From Azospirillum humicireducens (GTDB lineage Bacteria; Pseudomonadota; Alphaproteobacteria; Azospirillales; Azospirillaceae), in the NCBI RefSeq assembly GCF_001639105.2, contig NZ_CP015285.1, forward strand, positions 1,914,501 to 1,978,500: a DNA stretch of 64,000 nucleotides. Direction: 5' to 3'. The number at the start of each line of letters is the position of its first letter. Position 1 is the stretch's first letter. The notes beneath the pieces were generated by a model that searched no databases, was not told the origin of the DNA, and saw only the letters and a list, made by a program, of their open reading frames with translations. A program made the translations under genes and the position numbers. Shown in pieces: positions 29,142-37,885 of the stretch.

Positions 29142-29909
29142 GTGATCACACTCGGCGCGCTGAACGATATCACCCATATCCGCCACGCCTTTTTCACCCG
29201 CACCGGCGGAGTGTCCACCGGACTGTACGCTTCGCTGAATTGCGGGCGGGGATCGAAAGACGAACCGGCGGCGGTGCAAGAGAACCGCGCCCGCGCCGCG
29301 GCACGCATGGAGGTGGCGCCCGAGAACCTCGTCACCTGCCATCAGGTCCACAGCCCGACCTGCGTCGTGGTGGAGGAACCGTGGTCGCCGGAGATGGCGC
29401 CCAAGGCCGACGCCATGGCCACCCGCCGGCCGGGCATCGCACTGGGCATCCTCACAGCCGACTGTGCCCCCGTGCTGTTCGCCGACAGCAAGGCCCGCGT
29501 GATCGGCGCGGCCCATTCCGGCTGGAAAGGCGCCAAGGGCGGCGTCATCGAGGCCACCGTCGCCCGAATGGTGGAACTGGGCGCCAAGCCCAACCGCATC
29601 GTCGCCTGCATCGGTCCCTGCATCGCCCAACGCTCCTACGAGGTGGGACCGGAATTCCCCGCCCCGTTCGAGGAGGAAGACCCGCGCAACCGCGACTATT
29701 TCGCTCCCGCCCGGAAGCCCGGCCATTTCCTGTTCGATCTGGCCGCCTACGTCACCCGGCGGCTGGGCGACTCCGGCGTCACGGTGATCCAGCGCTGCCC
29801 CAACGATACGGTGGCGGAGGAGGACCGCTTTTTCAGCTACCGCCGCTCCTGCCTTCGGGGTGAGCCGGATTACGGGCGCGGCCTTTCGGCCATCGTCCTT
29901 CAGAACTGA
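29142..29909 (+). CDS. pgeF: Peptidoglycan editing factor PgeF (YfiH/laccase-domain family)
   Basis: 255 residues. The family motifs are present: FFTRTGGVSTG, CHQVHSP, the metal-site segments ADCAPVLFAD and AHSGWKG, and the Cys/His loop CIGPCIAQRSYEVG. The zinc enzyme acts on purine nucleosides and on non-canonical Ser-containing muropeptide precursors. A GTG at 29142 starts MITLGAL. Two small perfect hairpins lie after the stop. Confidence 0.92.
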   Translation: MITLGALNDITHIRHAFFTRTGGVSTGLYASLNCGRGSKDEPAAVQENRARAAARMEVAPENLVTCHQVHSPTCVVVEEPWSPEMAPKADAMATRRPGIALGILTADCAPVLFADSKARVIGAAHSGWKGAKGGVIEATVARMVELGAKPNRIVACIGPCIAQRSYEVGPEFPAPFEEEDPRNRDYFAPARKPGHFLFDLAAYVTRRLGDSGVTVIQRCPNDTVAEEDRFFSYRRSCLRGEPDYGRGLSAIVLQN

Positions 29910-29943
29910 ACCGGCCCGACCGGGTGATCGTCGCGCCGCGGTC

Positions 29944-29980
29944 ATGCCGCCCGCGCAGGGCGGCATTCCCCAATGGGGAA
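29944..29980. other. Two adjacent perfect hairpins after pgeF
   Basis: ATGCCGCCC-GCGCA-GGGCGGCAT, then TTCCCC-AAT-GGGGAA. There is no T-run, so a Rho-independent terminator is not supported; they could stabilise the 3' end or block readthrough into prs. Confidence 0.45.
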
Positions 29981-30001
29981 AGACCCCACCGTCATCGAAC
30001 G

Positions 30002-30030
30002 TTTACATGGGCACGACCCTTTGTTATGGT
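30002..30030 (+). promoter_or_regulatory. Sigma-70 promoter of prs
   Basis: TTTACA, 17-base spacer, TATGGT. It ends about 80 bases before the ATG. Confidence 0.6.
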
Positions 30031-30110
30031 CCGCCCCGTTTTCAAGGGGCGCCGGCGCGCAAGCGGCGAACGTGCCTTGAGCCGTATCCCTGCAAAGAGA
30101 GCCGACCCCG

Positions 30111-31046
<936 letters not shown>

Positions 31047-31067
31047 AGAGCGGCAGTTTCACGGAAC

Positions 31068-31099
31068 AGGCCCTTTCCCGATGGGAAAGGGCCTTTTTT
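31068..31099 (+). terminator. Rho-independent terminator of prs
   Basis: AGGCCCTTTCCC-GAT-GGGAAAGGGCCT followed by six T. Twelve-pair perfect stem. Confidence 0.93.
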
Positions 31100-31117
31100 G
31101 TTGCGCTGGTTTCTGCC

Positions 31118-31318
31118 CTACCCCTCCGCAGCCAGCCCATGGAAGTCGTTCGCCGTCACCTGCCCGCAAGTTGCGGCGGCGATGCGTGCCATCACCGCCG
31201 GACGGGGAACCCGGCGGCCATGACGGTAGCGGTTGACCGTGGCCTGGCTCGTCCCGATCAGGGCGGCGAAGGCCTCTTCCTTGGTTGCGGTCCGGGTGAG
31301 CCAGTCATCGAGCGTCAT
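31118..31318 (-). CDS. Small Cro-like HTH protein
   Basis: 66 residues, MTLDDWLTRTATKEEAFAAL then IGTSQATVNRYRHGRRVP, a helix-turn-helix of the lambda Cro/YdaS type that spans most of the protein. It is divergent from the S24-type repressor gene 82 bases away, the classic layout of a two-repressor switch. No phage structural genes are nearby, so it is probably a domesticated or relic regulatory pair. The ATG at 31318 is chosen because the family-like sequence starts there. Confidence 0.65.
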   Translation of the reverse strand: MTLDDWLTRTATKEEAFAALIGTSQATVNRYRHGRRVPRPAVMARIAAATCGQVTANDFHGLAAEG

Positions 31319-31384
31319 ACCGCAATGGTTTAGACCAAGCGGGTTTCTGCGCGCAACTGGATTTATTCCGCGACGTTGGACTTT

Positions 31385-31399
31385 CCAAAGCCGTTTTGG
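31385..31399. promoter_or_regulatory. Palindromic operator candidate in the Cro/S24 intergenic region
   Basis: CCAAA-GCCGT-TTTGG, ending one base before the S24-repressor ATG, so binding would block its expression. Confidence 0.35.
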
Positions 31400-31400
31400 T

Positions 31401-32072
31401 ATGAACGAGCCCATGACCACCATGCGCGAACTGCGGCAGGCCGCCGGGCTGAGCCAGGAGAAGCTGGCCGAACTGGCCGGCACCTCCCAGCCCCAGATCA
31501 ACAAGCTGGAAACCGGCCAGCGCAAGATGACCGTCGATTGGGCGGTCAAGCTCGCCCGGCCTTTGGGCGTGGAACCGGCGGTGCTGCTCGGCCTCGACCT
31601 GCCGGCCGCCCCCGCGGCGCCCCGCCCGGCACGGCCGCCGATGACGCCGCTGCTACGCACACCGCCGGGGGGGCAGCAGGGCCAGGCAGCGGCATCCATG
31701 CCGGTGCGGGCGGCGGCGCGCGGCGGGGTGGACCAGGAGATGTTCCTGGAGGATGGTCCGATCGACTGGATCGCGCGTCCCGACTATCTGAAGAATGCCC
31801 GCGATCCCTACGCCATGTATGTCGTCGGCGAATCCATGATGCCGCGCTTTCGGCCGGCGCAGCTGCTGCACGTCAACCCGCACAAGCCGCCGGCAGCCGG
31901 AGCCGGGGTGGTGGTGGTCAAACGCAACAAGGCAGTGCTGGTGAAGGAGTTCGTGCGCCGCGGCCCCGAGGCGGTCGTGCTGCGTGAATATCAGCCGGCG
32001 GACCGCGAGTTCGCCGTTCCGCTGGAGGAGCTCGACACCCTGCACACTGTGGTCGGGCTGCAGGAGCCCTGA
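31401..32072 (+). CDS. XRE HTH - S24 peptidase-like repressor (CI/LexA-like)
   Basis: 223 residues. N-terminal HTH (LRQAAGLSQEKLAELAGTSQPQINKLETGQRKM, about 9-41 counting from the first ATG), a Pro/Ala-rich linker (70-110) and a C-terminal S24 domain with the catalytic Ser in VVGESMMPRF and Lys in VVKRNKAVLVKEF. Repressors with both parts are inactivated by self-cleavage under SOS conditions. The linker lacks an obvious Ala-Gly site next to the HTH, so cleavage is not certain. A second ATG at 31413 is possible. Confidence 0.85.
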   Translation: MNEPMTTMRELRQAAGLSQEKLAELAGTSQPQINKLETGQRKMTVDWAVKLARPLGVEPAVLLGLDLPAAPAAPRPARPPMTPLLRTPPGGQQGQAAASMPVRAAARGGVDQEMFLEDGPIDWIARPDYLKNARDPYAMYVVGESMMPRFRPAQLLHVNPHKPPAAGAGVVVVKRNKAVLVKEFVRRGPEAVVLREYQPADREFAVPLEELDTLHTVVGLQEP

Positions 32073-32076
32073 GCCC

Positions 32077-32097
32077 ATACCGATCCGGTATCGGTAT
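32077..32097. promoter_or_regulatory. Perfect palindrome upstream of the 107-residue gene (operator candidate 1)
   Basis: ATACCGAT-CCGGT-ATCGGTAT, eight-base perfect arms. It lies over the expected -35 region of the TATAAT promoter at 32109. Confidence 0.5.
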
Positions 32098-32108
32098 TCA
32101 GTGGCTCT

Positions 32109-32128
32109 TATAATCCATATCGGATTAT
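32109..32128. promoter_or_regulatory. -10 box TATAAT overlapped by a second palindrome (operator candidate 2)
   Basis: A perfect TATAAT (32109-32114) is embedded in the inverted repeat ATAATCC-ATATC-GGATTAT (32110-32128). A repressor bound here would occlude RNA polymerase. Confidence 0.5.
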
Positions 32129-32190
32129 TCCTTCGCTGCGCGGATCGCCGGACATGCCCGGTGCACCGCCCCAGCCAAGGAGAAACGGTC

Positions 32191-32514
32191 ATGCCCCAGC
32201 TCTATCCCCGCTTCCATCCCGGCCCGTCCGGTGGGCGGCTCGACGGCTTCAGCGAGCGTGGCGCCCGCGAATTGGCCCGCCGCATCCGCGAGGCCTGGGC
32301 CAGGATCGGCTGGGATGTGGAGGTGCGGGTGGAGCGCATCGCCAGCGAAGAACTGGGGGATGGGCGCAGCATCGCCCACTTCGCTGTCCGCAGCGACCTG
32401 ATCAACGGCCTGCCTCAACGTCGTCTGGAGCAACGCTCGAGACAGTTCATCGAACGGCAGGTTGGGCAGCGACCGGACGAGGTGGCGGCCCGGCCGCAGA
32501 AGCGGGCCGCCTGA
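32191..32514 (+). CDS. Hypothetical protein, 107 residues
   Basis: Soluble and highly charged. MPQLYPRFHPGPSGGRLDGF is followed by an Arg-rich helix (RELARRIREAWARIGWDVEV) and an amphipathic C-terminal helix rich in Arg and Gln. No family recognised. AAGGAG sits nine bases before the ATG. The promoter carries two palindromes that could be sites for the S24-type repressor encoded just upstream, so this may be a repressed, damage-induced gene. That link is inference. Confidence 0.55.
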   Translation: MPQLYPRFHPGPSGGRLDGFSERGARELARRIREAWARIGWDVEVRVERIASEELGDGRSIAHFAVRSDLINGLPQRRLEQRSRQFIERQVGQRPDEVAARPQKRAA

Positions 32515-32521
32515 CGCCGCT

Positions 32522-32911
32522 TCACTTCAGCCGCTCGTCCAGTTCCACCTGATAACCGACGGCGAGGCGGTTGGTCTCGTTGGCCATTCCCACCACCGCC
32601 ATCAGTTCGCCGAACTGCGCGTCGGTCATGCCCAGCCGGCGCGCCGCCGCCTCGTGCGAGCGGATGCAGTATTGGCAGTTGTTGGTCACGCTGACGGCGA
32701 CGAAGATCATTTCCTTCACCAGCGGATCCAGCGCGCCGGGAGCCATCACCTCCTTCAGGCTGTCCCAGGTCCGTGCCAGCGTCGGCGGGTGGTGGGCGAT
32801 CATCTTCCAGAAATTGTTCACGTCCGGGACGTTGCGCGTCGCCTTGATGTCGTCGTAGACGGCGCGCACCTCCGGTGCGGCATCGGCCTGTTCGATGGGG
32901 GGAAGCGGCAT
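32522..32911 (-). CDS. Carboxymuconolactone decarboxylase/AhpD-like protein
   Basis: 129 residues, all-helical. The redox motif is NNCQYCIRSHEAAARRLG, the CxxC...H of AhpD-like alkylhydroperoxidases, preceded by DPLVKEMIFVAVSVT. Members are thiol peroxidases or uncharacterised oxidoreductases of the CMD fold. It converges on the 107-residue gene with a 7-base gap. The true substrate is unknown. Confidence 0.87.
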   Translation of the reverse strand: MPLPPIEQADAAPEVRAVYDDIKATRNVPDVNNFWKMIAHHPPTLARTWDSLKEVMAPGALDPLVKEMIFVAVSVTNNCQYCIRSHEAAARRLGMTDAQFGELMAVVGMANETNRLAVGYQVELDERLK

Positions 32912-33228
32912 GGCGGACGGGCTCCTGCACGGTGAGGGGAGGATTCGATACAGCGATATGGCCGGACACCGCGCCGCAAGGCAACCGGCGGACCAGGCCC
33001 ATGTCCAAGCCCATGTCCAAGCCCATGTCCAAGCCCATTGGCCGCGTTGACCATGGGTCGTCCCCCTGGTAGTAGAGATGGTAAACCAGATCGCGCAAAC
33101 GTTCGGATCGCCAGCCGGCGACCATCAAACCAAGACCTCGACAGGACACGAAGCCAGTTCGTGCAACGTTCCCATGCGGCCCGGTTCCGGCACATGCCCG
33201 GTCAGGCCCGACAGCCGGGAGGAACAGC
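32912..33228. other. Gap containing a 12-base tandem repeat
   Basis: No gene supported. It holds the repeat described at 33001 and the region upstream of the TorD-like gene. Confidence 0.4.
33001..33039. repeat. 12-base tandem repeat, three full units
   Basis: Unit ATGTCCAAGCCC at 33001, 33013 and 33025, then ATT; CCC also precedes the first unit. Identical units suggest recent slippage, so copy number may vary between strains. Confidence 0.85.
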
Positions 33229-33993
33229 GTGGAGAGCATGGTTCTCGGAACGGCCGAGCGTCCTGGAGCGGCCAAATCCCCTGCCACTCCCCCGGATGAC
33301 ATTGGATTTCGCGACTCGGCCGAGGCCCTGCGCCGCCTTGCTCGTTTCCATGCGGAGGAGCCGACGCCGGCCCTGTTGACCGGGTTGCGCCAGAGTCCGG
33401 CCGGCTGCGGTCCGCTGGCGCTTGACCGTGACGACGCCCTGCAAGCCGCCGCCTTGGTGGACGAGGTGGTGAGCGACCTGCCCGAGCGGATCACCCGCCG
33501 TTGTCTCGCCGCGCTGGCAGCCGATTTTACCGCCATTCACCACAGTGGCGAGTTGCGCGCCTGCCCGACGGAGGGAGCGTGGTTGGACGAACGGGTCAGG
33601 GCCGAGGCCGCAGCCTCGCTCCAACGCTGGCGGATCGGGTTGGAGACGGACCTGCGACGCCCGCCGTTCGACCGGCTGCCCGACGACCATGTCGCGGTGG
33701 AACTGGCATTGCTGGCCACCCTGCTCGACCGCGGCAGGGCCGCCGATTCGGTCCGGTTCCTCGACCGCCATCCGTTGCGCTGGGTGCCCAGTTTCTGCAG
33801 CCGGATCGCCACCCGTTGCCGGGAACCCTTCTTCGCCGGCATCGCCATCCTGACCAACGCCCATCTCGACCATCTGCGCGACCGGCTGGGCGCCGCCTGC
33901 AACATGCCGCGTCCGGGCCAGGAGGAGGACGATGTCCGCCGCCGACGCTGGACGGAAGGGCGGTTTCCGCGCGCCTGCACCTGCGAATCGTAA
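33229..33993 (+). CDS. TorD/DmsD-family chaperone for a molybdoenzyme
   Basis: 254 residues, helical. LAALAADFTAIHHSGELRACPTEGAWLDE and the late FLDRHPLRWVPSFCSRI match the TorD family, cytosolic chaperones that bind the Tat signal of a molybdenum reductase and help cofactor insertion. The GTG start follows GGGAGG by six bases. No molybdoenzyme gene is in the window, so its client is encoded elsewhere. Family assignment is by pattern. Confidence 0.72.
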   Translation: MESMVLGTAERPGAAKSPATPPDDIGFRDSAEALRRLARFHAEEPTPALLTGLRQSPAGCGPLALDRDDALQAAALVDEVVSDLPERITRRCLAALAADFTAIHHSGELRACPTEGAWLDERVRAEAAASLQRWRIGLETDLRRPPFDRLPDDHVAVELALLATLLDRGRAADSVRFLDRHPLRWVPSFCSRIATRCREPFFAGIAILTNAHLDHLRDRLGAACNMPRPGQEEDDVRRRRWTEGRFPRACTCES

Positions 33994-34094
33994 GGCCGGC
34001 CCCACCGGAAGTCGGAGTTGCCCCGGCTCCGGTGCATCGTCCAAGGTGACGGGGGCGGCGCCCCCGTGGCCGTCCCGCCCATTTCCAGCGTTGG

Positions 34095-34514
34095 ATGGCA
34101 ATGCCCTTTCGCAGCCCCGATAGCCGGACCGATCGCAGGGGTTCCCTGCGGCTGCTTCGCCTGCTGCTGGCGGTGTCGGCGGCCTTGCCGCTTGTGCTGT
34201 TCGCCGGCATCGGGTGGCGCGAGCGGAGGGAGACCCAGGAGACCGCCGAAGACGGCGTGGCGGCCCTGGAACTGCTGGAAACCGACCGCGACTTCGACCT
34301 GGTCGTGTCGGACGTGGTCATGCCGCGCGGCGTGTCGGGCATCGACCTGGCACGGCACATCCGCGAACGCTGGCCGCAGTTGCGCGTCCTGCTGGCATCC
34401 GGCTACAGCCCGGAGTCGCTGGCGACCATGGGGGCGGATACCGCCTCGGTGCTTGCCAAGCCCTTCACACCCGACCAGCTGGTCGCGCGCATCAGGGCGC
34501 TGTCCGGCGCGTAG
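34095..34514 (+). pseudogene. Remnant of a hybrid histidine kinase (membrane segment fused to the C-terminal part of a receiver)
   Basis: 139 residues in one open frame. Residues 14-42 are a kinase-like N-terminus with a membrane span (RLLRLLLAVSAALPLVLFAG). From about residue 50 the sequence is the second half of a receiver domain: the phospho-acceptor Asp in LVVSDVVMP, the LLASGY strand and the Lys in VLAKPFTPDQL. The acidic pair at the start of the receiver and everything between (sensor, HisKA, ATPase) are missing. The simplest explanation is an in-frame internal deletion of a much longer gene. It might still be expressed; no ribosome site stands out. Confidence 0.65.
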
Positions 34515-34545
34515 GGCCGATTCTGCGATGCTGCGGCCGCCTGGA

Positions 34546-34770
34546 TCAGGTCAGGGCGCTGACGAACATCGGCGTCCACATCGCCATGCACCAGACGAGG
34601 CCCAGGCACAGGCCGCGGGTGAAGTCGTCGAAGGTCGGCTGTTCCAGGCGGTGCAGCTTCCACATCGCGTTCACGTCGCCGGGCGTCGGGGTGGCGTCAT
34701 CCGCGGCGTTGGGGGGGCTGGTGGGTTCACGGCTTGCGGCTGCGCGCCGGTCGGGGTCGCGTGACGGCAT
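34546..34770 (-). CDS. Small single-span membrane protein
   Basis: 74 residues. A hydrophilic Pro/Asp-rich N-terminus, then WKLHRLEQPTFDDFTRGL and a C-terminal span LCLGLVWCMAMWTPMFVSAL. No family recognised. The TFDDF motif before the span and a short periplasmic or cytoplasmic tail are the only visible features. It converges on the receiver remnant with a 31-base gap. Confidence 0.5.
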   Translation of the reverse strand: MPSRDPDRRAAASREPTSPPNAADDATPTPGDVNAMWKLHRLEQPTFDDFTRGLCLGLVWCMAMWTPMFVSALT

Positions 34771-34874
34771 GGCTGGGCCTCGCATCGATGGCGGAATGCC
34801 CAGCAAACTTGTGCCCGCCACCGCTGCCGGCCACCCTTTCTTCCGTCATCGGTGAAATTTTATCGGCATACGAA

Positions 34875-34911
34875 AAAAGGCCGCCACCCGCTGGACGGAT
34901 GGGGCCTTTTC
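34875..34911. terminator. Rho-independent terminator, possibly bidirectional
   Basis: AAAAGGCC ... GGCCTTTT with a partly paired loop, T-run on one strand and A-run (T on the other) on the other. It would serve the minus-strand 34944 gene. Confidence 0.65.
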
Positions 34912-34943
34912 GCACGCGATCCGGCCGGATGGGCCGGATGCGC

Positions 34944-35168
34944 TCACTTGCCGGGACGGATCACCGGGGTGAGCTGGTCGCCCCAGTTGCCGGCTTCGTT
35001 GTGATAACGGGCGGTGCGCATCAGCTCCACCGTCACGCCGGCCTCGACCGCCTTGACGACGGCGTCGTTCAGACGGTGCAGGTTGTTGGCGACGATGCGG
35101 ATGGCGCTTTCCTGCTCCGGAGTCATCTCCGAACGGTCATCCGGCGGCGCGTCCTTGAATCCCGACAT
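34944..35168 (-). CDS. Small conserved soluble protein
   Basis: 74 residues: DDRSEMTPEQESAIRIVANNLHRLNDAV, then AGVTVELMRTARYHNEAGNWGDQL. The mixed helix-helix pattern and the ending with PVIRPGK recur in Alphaproteobacteria, but I cannot name a function. GGAA is near the ATG and a terminator lies after the stop. Confidence 0.6.
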   Translation of the reverse strand: MSGFKDAPPDDRSEMTPEQESAIRIVANNLHRLNDAVVKAVEAGVTVELMRTARYHNEAGNWGDQLTPVIRPGK

Positions 35169-35592
35169 GCGTTGTTCCTTCCCCTGGATTGGGACCGCCC
35201 CGGCGGGACCGGCAGCGGTCCAGAACTTGGTCATGATCTTGCCCGGCGTCCGATGCCGGTTTTCATCATGTACCATATCGTGTGCGCCGCGACAAAGTTC
35301 CCGACGCGCCAAACGCTTGCGACCATTGGCCTCTTGCAACCGGCAAAAGGCACCGCGCCACCAGCAGTCCGACGATGCGCCGGACGTTCAAAAGCCCTCC
35401 TCTGCAGCAATGAGCGGTTGCCGGCCGCTGCCGTCAGGATGCGATCAAGGATCTGCCGCGTTTTGTTTCCAGTTTGCAAAAGAAGATTTCGTTCAGCCCC
35501 TTACATAACTTTTGGGTTAACTCGGCTGTTGACGGCTGTCGATTGCAATGCACACAATTAGCTATAAACTTGTTTCCTCCACGGAGATTATC
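35169..35592. other. 424-base gap, AT-richer toward its right end
   Basis: No gene supported. The last 130 bases are clearly richer in A and T than the surroundings and include TTGACG (35529) and TATAAA (35563), too far apart to be one promoter. Confidence 0.35.
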
Positions 35593-35961
35593 TTGAAGAA
35601 CATCGCCGCCAAGGCTCTGTTGGTTGCGTCCTCGCTGTTCCTGATGCATGGTGCGGCGCTCGCTGGCCAGCAGGACTTTACGATCGTCAACAAGACCGGC
35701 TACCCGCTGAAGCACATCTACGTTTCGGAGAATAACAACAACAGCTGGGACGAGGATATCCTTGGCCGTGACGTGCTGAACGACGGCGAGTACTTTGAGG
35801 TTTCCTTTGCCAAGGCCGAGAAGACCTGCAAGTGGGACATGAAGGTCGTCTATGACGATGGCGAATCGGCGGTTTGGGACGGGCTGAACCTGTGCCAGAT
35901 CTCCAAGCTGACGCTGAAGTGGAACAAGAACACCGGCGTCACCTCGGCCCAGACCGAGTAA
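35593..35961 (+). CDS. Small secreted protein of unknown function
   Basis: 122 residues counted from a TTG. I choose the TTG at 35593 because GGAG lies seven bases before it and the product then opens with a standard signal peptide (KNIAAKALLVASSLFLMHG, cleavage after ALA). The ATG at 35548 has no ribosome site. The mature domain begins DFTIVNKTGYPLKHIYVSE and has two Cys (EKTCKWDM and LNLCQI), likely a disulfide. N-rich codons and lower GC than neighbours suggest recent transfer. Similar small exported proteins are known without function. Confidence 0.65.
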   Translation: MKNIAAKALLVASSLFLMHGAALAGQQDFTIVNKTGYPLKHIYVSENNNNSWDEDILGRDVLNDGEYFEVSFAKAEKTCKWDMKVVYDDGESAVWDGLNLCQISKLTLKWNKNTGVTSAQTE

Positions 35962-35966
35962 ACTTC

Positions 35967-36899
35967 TCAGCGGAAATTGTCGGTGCTGCGGTTCATCAGG
36001 TGGATGAAGACGTCTTCCAGCGTCGGGTCCGTCCCGGTGATCCGCAGCTCCGGCCGTCCGACCCAGGGGGCGAGTGCCAGGTCGAGGGCGGCGGCATCGG
36101 TGCCGCTGACATGCAGGCGACTGCCGAAGACGGCCACCATCTCCACCCCCGGCTGGCCTTCCAGCGTCGCGGCGATCCGGTGCAGGCCTTCGCCCGCCAC
36201 CAGACGGGTGTGCAGGCCCGAATCGGCGATGACCTGCTCCACCGTGCCATGGGCCATCAACGTGCCATAGGCGATGTAGGCAATGCGGTGGCAGCGTTCC
36301 GCCTCGTCCATGTAATGGGTGCTGACCAGCACGGTCAGTCCTTCCCCGGCCAGCCGGTGGATTTCGTCCCAGAACTCCCGCCGCGCCTTGGGATCGACGC
36401 CAGCGGTCGGCTCGTCGAGAAGCAGAAGCCTAGGCTCGTGCAGGATGCAGGCAGCCAGTGCGAGGCGCTGTTTCCAGCCCCCCGACAATTCGCCTGCCAA
36501 CTGCGTGCGGCGGTTGGACAGCCCCAGCCGGTCCAGGGCCCCGGCCACCCGCCGCCGCCGGTCGGGCAGGCCGTACATGCGGGCGACGAAGTCAAGATTC
36601 TCGGCGATGCTCAGATCCTCCCAGAAGCTGAACTTCTGGGTCATGTAGCCGACCTGCCGCTTGATCTCCGCACTCTGCCGCCGGATGTCGAGCCCGAGGC
36701 AGGTCCCCTCCCCCGCATCGGCGGTCAGCAGCCCGCACAGCAGGCGGATCGTCGTGGTCTTGCCAGACCCGTTCGGGCCGAGAAACCCATAGATCTCACC
36801 GGTCTCCACCCGAATCGACACATCGTCGACCACGGTCTTGGTGCCGAACCGCTTCACCAGCCCGCGCACGTCGATGGCGGGAGGGGTTTCCGACGTCAT
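35967..36899 (-). CDS. ABC transporter ATP-binding protein (YbhF/CcmA-like)
   Basis: 310 residues. Walker A GPNGSGKTT, Q-loop YMTQKFSFWE, signature LSGGWKQRLALA, Walker B LLLLDEPTAGVDP and the switch STHYMDEAERC. A C-terminal extension of about 90 residues is typical of exporters of the ABC-2 class that work with an HlyD protein (YbhFG, YhiI/YhhJ). Its start overlaps the end of the HlyD gene, so the two are coupled. No ABC-2 permease gene follows: the next gene converges from the other strand 5 bases away. Confidence 0.93.
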   Translation of the reverse strand: MTSETPPAIDVRGLVKRFGTKTVVDDVSIRVETGEIYGFLGPNGSGKTTTIRLLCGLLTADAGEGTCLGLDIRRQSAEIKRQVGYMTQKFSFWEDLSIAENLDFVARMYGLPDRRRRVAGALDRLGLSNRRTQLAGELSGGWKQRLALAACILHEPRLLLLDEPTAGVDPKARREFWDEIHRLAGEGLTVLVSTHYMDEAERCHRIAYIAYGTLMAHGTVEQVIADSGLHTRLVAGEGLHRIAATLEGQPGVEMVAVFGSRLHVSGTDAAALDLALAPWVGRPELRITGTDPTLEDVFIHLMNRSTDNFR

Positions 36900-37885
36900 T
36901 GCGGCCTCGCCATCGGCCCGACACCCGCGGGCCAGACATCCACCGGCAGTCCGGGGTTCAGTGGGCGATCCGGCACCGCCTCCACCCGAAAGACCAGCTT
37001 TTCGCGGCTGCCGACGCTGTAGATCACCGGCGGGGTGTATTCCGCCTGCGAGGCGATGCGCGTGACCCGCGCCGACAGGCCGGGCGGGCAGCCGTCGCAG
37101 CCCACCGACAACGCCGTTCCCGGCGCCACCGCCGCCATGGCGGGCTCCGGGATGAACAGCACCAGCTTCACCCGCTCGGGCGGCAGCAGCGATACCACCG
37201 GCGAACCGGCCGGAACCCATTCGCCTGGGTTGTAGAGCGTGTCCTCGACCAACGCCGCGACCGGAGCGGTCGGCGCCAGTTCGGCAAGCCGGCGCTCCGC
37301 CTGGACCAGCGCCGCTTCGGCCTGGGACACCGCTTCGGCGGCGGCGCGCAGTTGCTCCGGCCGGGCCGGCAGTGCCGCGACCGTCATCTGCGCGTCGGCT
37401 TCCGCCAGTTGGCCGCGGTCGCGGTCGTAGGCGGCGCGCGCCTGATCGAGCTTGTCGGGCGATGTGACCTTGCGGGCGACCAGTTCCTGCTGGCGGGCCA
37501 GTTCGGCGGTGGAATAGCGCAAGGCCGCCTCCGCCCGCGCCTTCTGTGCGGCCAGCACGGCCACCTCCTGCGGCCGCTTTCCGGTGGCGAGGTCGGCACG
37601 CTGAGCCCGCGCCTGGGCCAGTGCCGCGGCCAAACGGTCGCGCTCCGCGAGGGCCGTGGTTCGGTCGGTGGCGAACAGCGGCGCCCCGGCCGCCACCTGC
37701 GCGCCGCGGACCACCGACAGGCTTTCCAGGGTTCCGGCGCTGGGGGCGGCGATGCGCAGATATTCCCCTTCGACATAGCCGTGGGCGAGCGGCGGCGGCC
37801 CGCCGGCACCGAAGGGAAGCCCGAGTGCCAGCGCGAAGGCCGCCAGCCCATCCGCAAGACCGGCCAGGAGTCCGCTCATGGTCAT
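36896..37885 (-). CDS. HlyD-family membrane fusion protein
   Basis: 329 residues. An N-terminal membrane anchor (LADGLAAFALALGLPFGAG), a lipoyl-like half (YLRIAAPSAGTLESLSVVRGAQVAAGAPLF), a long coiled-coil hairpin rich in Ala/Glu/Arg (about 80-190), the second lipoyl half (NPGEWVPAGSPVVSL) and a beta-barrel. It bridges the inner-membrane exporter to the outer membrane. ATGA overlap with the TetR gene before it; a second ATG at 37879 has the better GGGAG spacing. Confidence 0.92.
   Translation of the reverse strand: MTMSGLLAGLADGLAAFALALGLPFGAGGPPPLAHGYVEGEYLRIAAPSAGTLESLSVVRGAQVAAGAPLFATDRTTALAERDRLAAALAQARAQRADLATGKRPQEVAVLAAQKARAEAALRYSTAELARQQELVARKVTSPDKLDQARAAYDRDRGQLAEADAQMTVAALPARPEQLRAAAEAVSQAEAALVQAERRLAELAPTAPVAALVEDTLYNPGEWVPAGSPVVSLLPPERVKLVLFIPEPAMAAVAPGTALSVGCDGCPPGLSARVTRIASQAEYTPPVIYSVGSREKLVFRVEAVPDRPLNPGLPVDVWPAGVGPMARPQ

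Noticed and set aside
32415..33536. A 373-codon minus-strand frame that encodes GLDM repeats
   Set aside because: It crosses a real gene on the same strand in another frame; the repeats come from the 12-base DNA repeat.
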